Source: SZUA-22 sp039714835 (GTDB lineage: Bacteria > Bacteroidota > Ignavibacteria > Ignavibacteriales > Melioribacteraceae). Taken from it: a DNA stretch of 18,717 bases. The stretch is taken from the NCBI GenBank assembly GCA_039714835.1, contig JBDLIN010000051.1:1-18717 (forward strand). Reading direction: 5' to 3'. Of the stretch, positions 15,198-18,717 are shown piece by piece (positions within the stretch are counted from its first letter, which is position 1; the number at the start of each line of letters is the position of its first letter). A program made the position numbers and the translations under genes. The notes under the pieces are model-generated. The model had not been told where the DNA came from. It did not search any database and was given only the letters and a program-made list of their open reading frames with translations.

Positions 15198-16283
15198 ATG
15201 AAAAATTTACTCTTACTTCTTTTGTCCTTAGTTTTATCATTTTTACCCATACTAGCTCAAACCGAGTCCACCGATGTACAAAAATCCTTACTTAAACTTC
15301 AAAAACATACTGAGAGTTTAGAACATAGACTTGATGTGCTTCAGAAAAAAATTGATGATGTAATATGGTATGAAAGAGTTAGTGATATCGCCTACATTGA
15401 TAAAATTTATATCACAGGTCCTCCCTCTGAAAAAAACTTTAAGAATAAAACAGCAATGGGTGTTAAAAATCCAATCAAGTTTTGGAACTACGTTTTTATT
15501 CCAAGAGATATTGACCTAAATAAAAAATATCCTTTGATTGTATTTCCTCATGGTGGTGTACATGGGGATTTCACTACCTACTATACTCATATAATCAAAG
15601 AGTTGATGTATCAGCAATATATTGTCATTGCACCGGAATACCGAGGTAGTACAGGTTATGGCAAAACCCAATATGAGAGAATAGATTACGGTGGTCTAGA
15701 GGTTGAAGATGTCTACAGTGCAAGAAATCATATGATCGAGAGCTATGAATTCGTGGATGCAAGTCGAATTGGTATTATTGGATGGAGCCATGGAGGACTG
15801 ATTGCGTTGATGAATATTTTTGATCACCCAGACGATTTTAATGTTGCTTATGTTGGTGTTCCTGTGAGTGATCTTATTTCCAGGATGGGATACTACGAGG
15901 ATGACTATCGTGATCTTTACTCAGCTGATTATCATATCGGCAAAACAGCTCATGAAAATGTTGAGGAATACAGAAGAAGATCACCAGCGTGGAACACACA
16001 TAAATTTCAGAATACTCCCCTTTTAATCCACACAAATACAAACGATGATGATGTAAATGTGCTTGAGGTTGAGCATTTAATTAAATCGCTGAAAGCTGAT
16101 GGTAAAAAATTCGAGTATGAAATATTCAAAGATGTTGAAGGAGGACACTCTTTTGATAGAATTGATACAAAAAAAGGAAGAGAAATTCGCTTAAAGATTT
16201 GGAAATTTTTAGCTGAACATCTATCTCCAAATAAACCTATTGAAAATATGGATCAGATGTTCAAAGCATCATATATTAAATAA
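15198..16283 (+). CDS. Secreted alpha/beta hydrolase, prolyl-oligopeptidase (S9)-like
   Basis: A serine hydrolase with a signal peptide. I chose the ATG at 15198: it gives MKNLLLLLLSLVLSF and cleavage near LAQ, with a GGAAAAG-like sequence just upstream; ATGs at 15180 and 15189 would add six or three residues. Residues about 25-60 form an amphipathic segment with heptads (SLLKLQKHTESLEHRLDVL), probably a short coiled coil. The hydrolase domain has HGG in FPHGGVHGDF (oxyanion region), YRGSTGYG, nucleophile GWSHGG (Ser197), an acid in TNDDDV (probably Asp283) and GGHSF (His317). It lacks the beta-propeller of full S9 peptidases, so it may be a dipeptidyl-peptidase-like peptidase or an esterase; substrate unknown. 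The cell location is periplasmic or extracellular. The YciI-like gene begins 11 bases later, with its ribosome-binding site overlapping this stop codon. Confidence 0.85.
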   Translation: MKNLLLLLLSLVLSFLPILAQTESTDVQKSLLKLQKHTESLEHRLDVLQKKIDDVIWYERVSDIAYIDKIYITGPPSEKNFKNKTAMGVKNPIKFWNYVFIPRDIDLNKKYPLIVFPHGGVHGDFTTYYTHIIKELMYQQYIVIAPEYRGSTGYGKTQYERIDYGGLEVEDVYSARNHMIESYEFVDASRIGIIGWSHGGLIALMNIFDHPDDFNVAYVGVPVSDLISRMGYYEDDYRDLYSADYHIGKTAHENVEEYRRRSPAWNTHKFQNTPLLIHTNTNDDDVNVLEVEHLIKSLKADGKKFEYEIFKDVEGGHSFDRIDTKKGREIRLKIWKFLAEHLSPNKPIENMDQMFKASYIK

Positions 16284-16288
16284 AGGAG
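16282..16288 (+). promoter_or_regulatory. Shine-Dalgarno fixing a TTG start for the YciI-like gene
   Basis: AAAGGAG, six bases before TTG at 16295, overlaps the stop codon of the upstream hydrolase gene. No ATG or GTG is available at the conserved start, so this site decides the start and points to one transcript for the two genes. Confidence 0.8.
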
Positions 16289-16294
16289 ATTAAA

Positions 16295-16585
16295 TTGCAA
16301 TTTATAGTTATTGGTTATGATCACAAAGATGAAAAGGCGCTTGAAAGAAGGTTAGCAGCAAGAGAAGAACATTTAGAATTTGCTGGTAAAATGTTCGAAC
16401 AAGGCAAGTGGATATTTGCCTCAGCTCTATTAGATGATGAGGGCAATATGAATGGTTCTGTTATAGCTTGCGATTTTCCTTCAGAAGAAGATTTAAGAAA
16501 CGAGTGGTTAGATAATGAAGCATACGTTAAAGGAAATGTGTGGGAAGAGATTATTATTAGAAAAGCTAAAGTTGCAAAACATTAA
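16295..16585 (+). CDS. YciI-family small protein (TTG start)
   Basis: A 96-residue ferredoxin-like dimeric protein of the YciI/YCII-related family, whose physiological role is unsettled; members resemble chlorophenol-degradation and dechlorinase partner proteins. The sequence shows the family pattern: FIVIGYDH strand, RLAAREEHLEF (residues 19-29) with the conserved RxxHL and His26, KWIFASALLDDEGNMNGS (the usual aGPl-d-dg-GS turn), and VIACDFPSEEDL with an acidic tail strand. Length and fold match. The TTG start is supported by a close, strong Shine-Dalgarno. It follows the secreted hydrolase and is probably translated from the same message; a functional link between them is not evident. A small inverted repeat, TAACCT/AGGTTA (16589-16603), lies right after the stop but has no T-run. 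Confidence 0.75.
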   Translation: MQFIVIGYDHKDEKALERRLAAREEHLEFAGKMFEQGKWIFASALLDDEGNMNGSVIACDFPSEEDLRNEWLDNEAYVKGNVWEEIIIRKAKVAKH

Positions 16586-16696
16586 AGTTAACCTCGAAGG
16601 TTACAAATTATTTTAATAATAAGATATTATGTCGTTTTTTTAGTATATTCGCTCATTCAAAATAAATCAATTAATTATAAGAAAGGAGAATGATAA

Positions 16697-17116
16697 ATGG
16701 GAAAGCATTATGCAAAAGCAAAGTGGGAAGGAACACTAAAAGATGGAAAAGGTAAATTTAATTTTACCGGTTATGAGGGACCTTTTAATTTTAGATCAAG
16801 ATTTGAAGATGGACCCGAAACAAATCCAGAGGAGTTAATAGGAGCTGCACAAGCTGGATGTTTTTCAATGTTCTTAGCTGCATTAATTTCTAAAATGGAT
16901 ATTACACCAACAAGTATTGAGACAAATGCTACTGTAGAATTAGGACAAGATGAAGGACCAAAGATTACTTCAATTACTTTGGATTGTGAAGCTGTCGTTC
17001 CTGGCTTAAGTGAAGAAGATTTTAATAACCTTGCTGCAGAAGCTAAGGCCAAATGTCCTATCTCAAGACTAACTACTGGAACAGATGTGTTTTTAAATGC
17101 AAAGTTAGTTTCTTAG
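16697..17116 (+). CDS. OsmC/Ohr-family peroxiredoxin
   Basis: A 139-residue dimeric thiol peroxidase of the OsmC/Ohr family, which reduces hydroperoxides using a pair of active-site cysteines. The conserved pieces are EGPFNFRSRFEDGP (27-40), NPEELIGAAQAGCFSMFL (43-60) with the glutamate Glu46 and peroxidatic Cys55, and AEAKAKCPISRL (114-125) with resolving Cys120. Both cysteines and the helix spacing match OsmC-type proteins more than Ohr. It should act against organic or other peroxides in the cytoplasm, with reducing partner unknown. An AAAGGAG Shine-Dalgarno at 16682-16688 fixes the ATG; the nearby ATG at 16690 is out of frame. A weak TATATTCG near 16644 could be a Bacteroidota-type -7, but no matching -33 is visible. 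A terminator hairpin follows the stop. Confidence 0.93.
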   Translation: MGKHYAKAKWEGTLKDGKGKFNFTGYEGPFNFRSRFEDGPETNPEELIGAAQAGCFSMFLAALISKMDITPTSIETNATVELGQDEGPKITSITLDCEAVVPGLSEEDFNNLAAEAKAKCPISRLTTGTDVFLNAKLVS

Positions 17117-17140
17117 TTATAGAAATTCCAAGTTATTAAA

Positions 17141-17172
17141 AAACCCAACTCGGCAAATGCGGGGTTGGGTTT
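17141..17172. terminator. Bidirectional intrinsic terminator after the osmC-like gene
   Basis: AAACCCAAC (17141-17149) pairs with GTTGGGTTT (17164-17172) around a GC-rich loop, tcggcaaatgcggg. On the plus strand TTCTATTTTT follows; on the minus strand the stem runs into TTTTTTAATAAC, a good T-tract, so it ends the minus-strand phosphoesterase as well. Confidence 0.75.
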
Positions 17173-17178
17173 CTATTT

Positions 17179-18441
17179 TTAAACTCTATTTAAAGTTATT
17201 AATCCTACTTCAGGCGGCATACCTACTCTACCTGGAAAACCGATGAATCCAATACCGGTATTCACATTTAAAACCTGATTTCCTTCCCTATAAACTCCTC
17301 CCCATCTTTTATATCGAAGATCAACAGGGGACCATCGCCATCCTGGAATTTCAATTCCAAACTGTGCACCATGTGTGTGCCCGGAAAGAGTAAGGTCAAT
17401 ATTCGTATAACCTAATACTTGCTCATCCCAATGAGTAGGATCGTGTGTCATCAATATTTTAAATGTGTCTTTTTCAACACCAGATGTTGCTTTACCAAGA
17501 TCTCCATACTGTGGAAACGGTGGAAGGCCCCAATTTTCAACACCAATTAAGGTAATAAATTCATTACCAATTTGGATCTTCTCATTAGAATTTAGTAAAA
17601 CATTGAATCCCATATCTTCTTGAAGAGAAATTAACCTATGAAGATTTGCTGCTTTTTTTGCTGGCGAATCCCATGGAACATACTCACCATAATCGTGATT
17701 ACCCAAAACTGAATAAACACCGAACTTTGCTTTCATCTTAGACAAAATACTTACAAATTCATCAGCTTCTTCTGATACATTGTTCACAAAATCACCTGTA
17801 AAAAGTACTACATCTGGATTTTGAGTATTTATTAATTTCACTATTTCTTCAACTTTTTCTTTATGAGTCAAATAACTTCCAATATGAAAGTCTGAGATCT
17901 GCGCAATTTTAAATCCATTAAATGCCTCTGGAAGATTTTCAAATTCAACATTCGATTTACGCACAATAAAATCAAATCTCCCCCAGGCTATTCCATAAAT
18001 TATTGAAACAAATGGCAATCCAGAAATGATCAATCCTGCTCTGGTTAAAAACTGATTTCTAGTAATTTTCTTTCCTTCAGAATCATCAGTTTTCGTCCTT
18101 TTAATTTTAAATGCTGCCCACTTTGCACTATGCCAAATATCATCAATAATGTTGAAAAGAATGAAAAATATTTTGGGTATGTATACTGCTAGAAAGATTC
18201 CGCTTAGAGAATGAACATAGACCATAGCATAAGCTGGATCCGATGATTCTCGGAACATGAATAAAAACAGAATCCCTAAAAATATAATTCCGGGAATTGA
18301 CCAAAATATTATATTTAAGATTCTCTTTGTTTTTAAGCTGAATCCAACTTCAATCTTTTTAAGACCAGTGAATGTATAGTAATCTATTAATAAAATGATT
18401 GCACTGAATATGAATAATGTTAAGATTGGATTACCTCTCAT
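17179..18441 (-). CDS. Membrane-anchored metallophosphoesterase
   Basis: A calcineurin-like phosphoesterase with an N-terminal membrane domain, 420 residues. Hydrophobic segments lie at about 5-22, 42-63, 70-99 and 135-153. The catalytic domain (about 177-415) has the full metal-binding set: ISDFHIG with Asp184 and His186, FTGDFVNN with Asp217, LGNHDYG with Asn248-His249-Asp250, THDP with His333 and SGHTHG with His355 and His357. The sequence ITRNQFLTRAG just before the last hydrophobic stretch resembles the place of a Tat (RRxFLK) motif in YkuE-like relatives, but here only one arginine precedes the N/Q. The active site should face the periplasm if the last segment crosses the membrane (inferred). 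Relatives act on lipids or undecaprenyl-type phosphates or nucleotides; the substrate here cannot be told. The minus-strand EEP-family gene lies 30 bases upstream, so the two may be one operon. Confidence 0.88.
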   Translation of the reverse strand: MRGNPILTLFIFSAIILLIDYYTFTGLKKIEVGFSLKTKRILNIIFWSIPGIIFLGILFLFMFRESSDPAYAMVYVHSLSGIFLAVYIPKIFFILFNIIDDIWHSAKWAAFKIKRTKTDDSEGKKITRNQFLTRAGLIISGLPFVSIIYGIAWGRFDFIVRKSNVEFENLPEAFNGFKIAQISDFHIGSYLTHKEKVEEIVKLINTQNPDVVLFTGDFVNNVSEEADEFVSILSKMKAKFGVYSVLGNHDYGEYVPWDSPAKKAANLHRLISLQEDMGFNVLLNSNEKIQIGNEFITLIGVENWGLPPFPQYGDLGKATSGVEKDTFKILMTHDPTHWDEQVLGYTNIDLTLSGHTHGAQFGIEIPGWRWSPVDLRYKRWGGVYREGNQVLNVNTGIGFIGFPGRVGMPPEVGLITLNRV

Positions 18442-18471
18442 AATTATATCTTTTTAAATAATTGCCGATAA

Positions 18472-18717
18472 TTAATTTAACGAAAGTGTTGCTTTTAATG
18501 CAGCATGATCTGAAATACTTGTGCCACTATCGTCTTTGACGTCTTCAATTCCTATTGTCTTAACAGAAATCTTTTTTAATTTATATTGATTTATCTGATC
18601 ATAAGCAAAAATATAATCAAATCGTCTTGAAGGTCTGTTTGATCTGAATCTAAATGTATACTCTTTATTATTACCATGAAATTCAAAGTGCAGATCTCTA
18701 GGACCACCTAATAATTT
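18472..18717 (-). CDS. Endonuclease/exonuclease/phosphatase-family protein, C-terminal fragment (runs off right edge)
   Basis: The minus strand is open from the window edge for 81 codons to a TAA at 18472-18474. It contains FRFRSNRPSRRFDYIFAYDQ, a pattern seen near the end of EEP (DNase I-like) domains, and ends with ISDHAALKATLSL, whose SDH is the conserved C-terminal motif with the catalytic-site His. The N-terminal half with the first catalytic Glu is outside the window, so the substrate class (nucleic acid, phosphoinositide or sphingomyelin) is undetermined. It is 30 bases upstream of the metallophosphoesterase on the same strand and may be co-transcribed with it. Confidence 0.75.
   Translation of the reverse strand, partial: KLLGGPRDLHFEFHGNNKEYTFRFRSNRPSRRFDYIFAYDQINQYKLKKISVKTIGIEDVKDDSGTSISDHAALKATLSLN

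Noticed and set aside
16589..16603. TAACCT/AGGTTA hairpin after the YciI-like gene as a terminator
   Set aside because: The stem is only 6 bp and is not followed by a T-run; kept only as a remark in the gene entry.

Overview
The window is an AT-rich, densely packed stretch of bacterial chromosome. It appears to come from the Bacteroidota/Ignavibacteriota (FCB) group, with Ignavibacteria-like the best guess. Supporting signs are a TonB-dependent receptor with an N-terminal carboxypeptidase-regulatory-like domain, a Bacteroidota-style promoter (TAnnTTTG type) in front of rpmH, an rpmH protein of the FCB type, and a patatin fused to an Omp85-type barrel. Several genes carry clear Shine-Dalgarno sequences (AAAGGAG, GGAG, AAGGTGA), which is less usual for classical Bacteroidetes and is why I lean to Ignavibacteria. 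This assignment is inference.

Layout. Positions 1-467 (minus) hold the N-terminal part of an RtcB RNA ligase that runs off the left edge. Reading away from it are proB and proA (686-3108), the first two steps of proline synthesis, then a stand-alone TonB-dependent receptor (3196-5451). A minus-strand PLP enzyme of the D-cysteine desulfhydrase/ACC deaminase family (5594-6526) is transcribed divergently from a three-gene cluster at 6606-9040. That cluster holds a low-molecular-weight phosphatase, an overlapping fructosamine-kinase-family gene, and a small Omp85-barrel outer-membrane protein. The phosphatase/kinase pair matches a published arrangement for removing ribose- or erythrose-derived glycation adducts.

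The region 9211-11749 is the rpmH-rnpA-yidC block (ribosomal protein L34, RNase P protein, membrane insertase). rpmH is only 48 codons; rnpA overlaps it and is forced to start at GTG, and yidD, often found between rnpA and yidC, is absent. It is followed by a 903-residue patatin/POTRA/beta-barrel protein (11824-14535). A strong two-way terminator separates this from a minus-strand gene for a probable PD-(D/E)XK nuclease (14592-15080).

The right end has a secreted alpha/beta hydrolase of the prolyl-oligopeptidase type with a YciI-family protein translated right behind it (15198-16585), an OsmC-family peroxidase (16697-17116), another hairpin terminator, and two minus-strand genes: a membrane-anchored metallophosphoesterase (17179-18441) and the C-terminal end of an endonuclease/exonuclease/phosphatase-family protein (18472-18717).

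Most of this is housekeeping and cell-envelope content. I see no CRISPR array, tRNA, rRNA, insertion sequence or obvious defence island. The points most worth following up are the deglycation-type operon and its attached outer-membrane protein, the domain make-up of the patatin-barrel protein, the orphan nuclease-like gene, and a GC-rich hairpin island in front of rpmH. No stretch longer than 300 bases lacks a gene.
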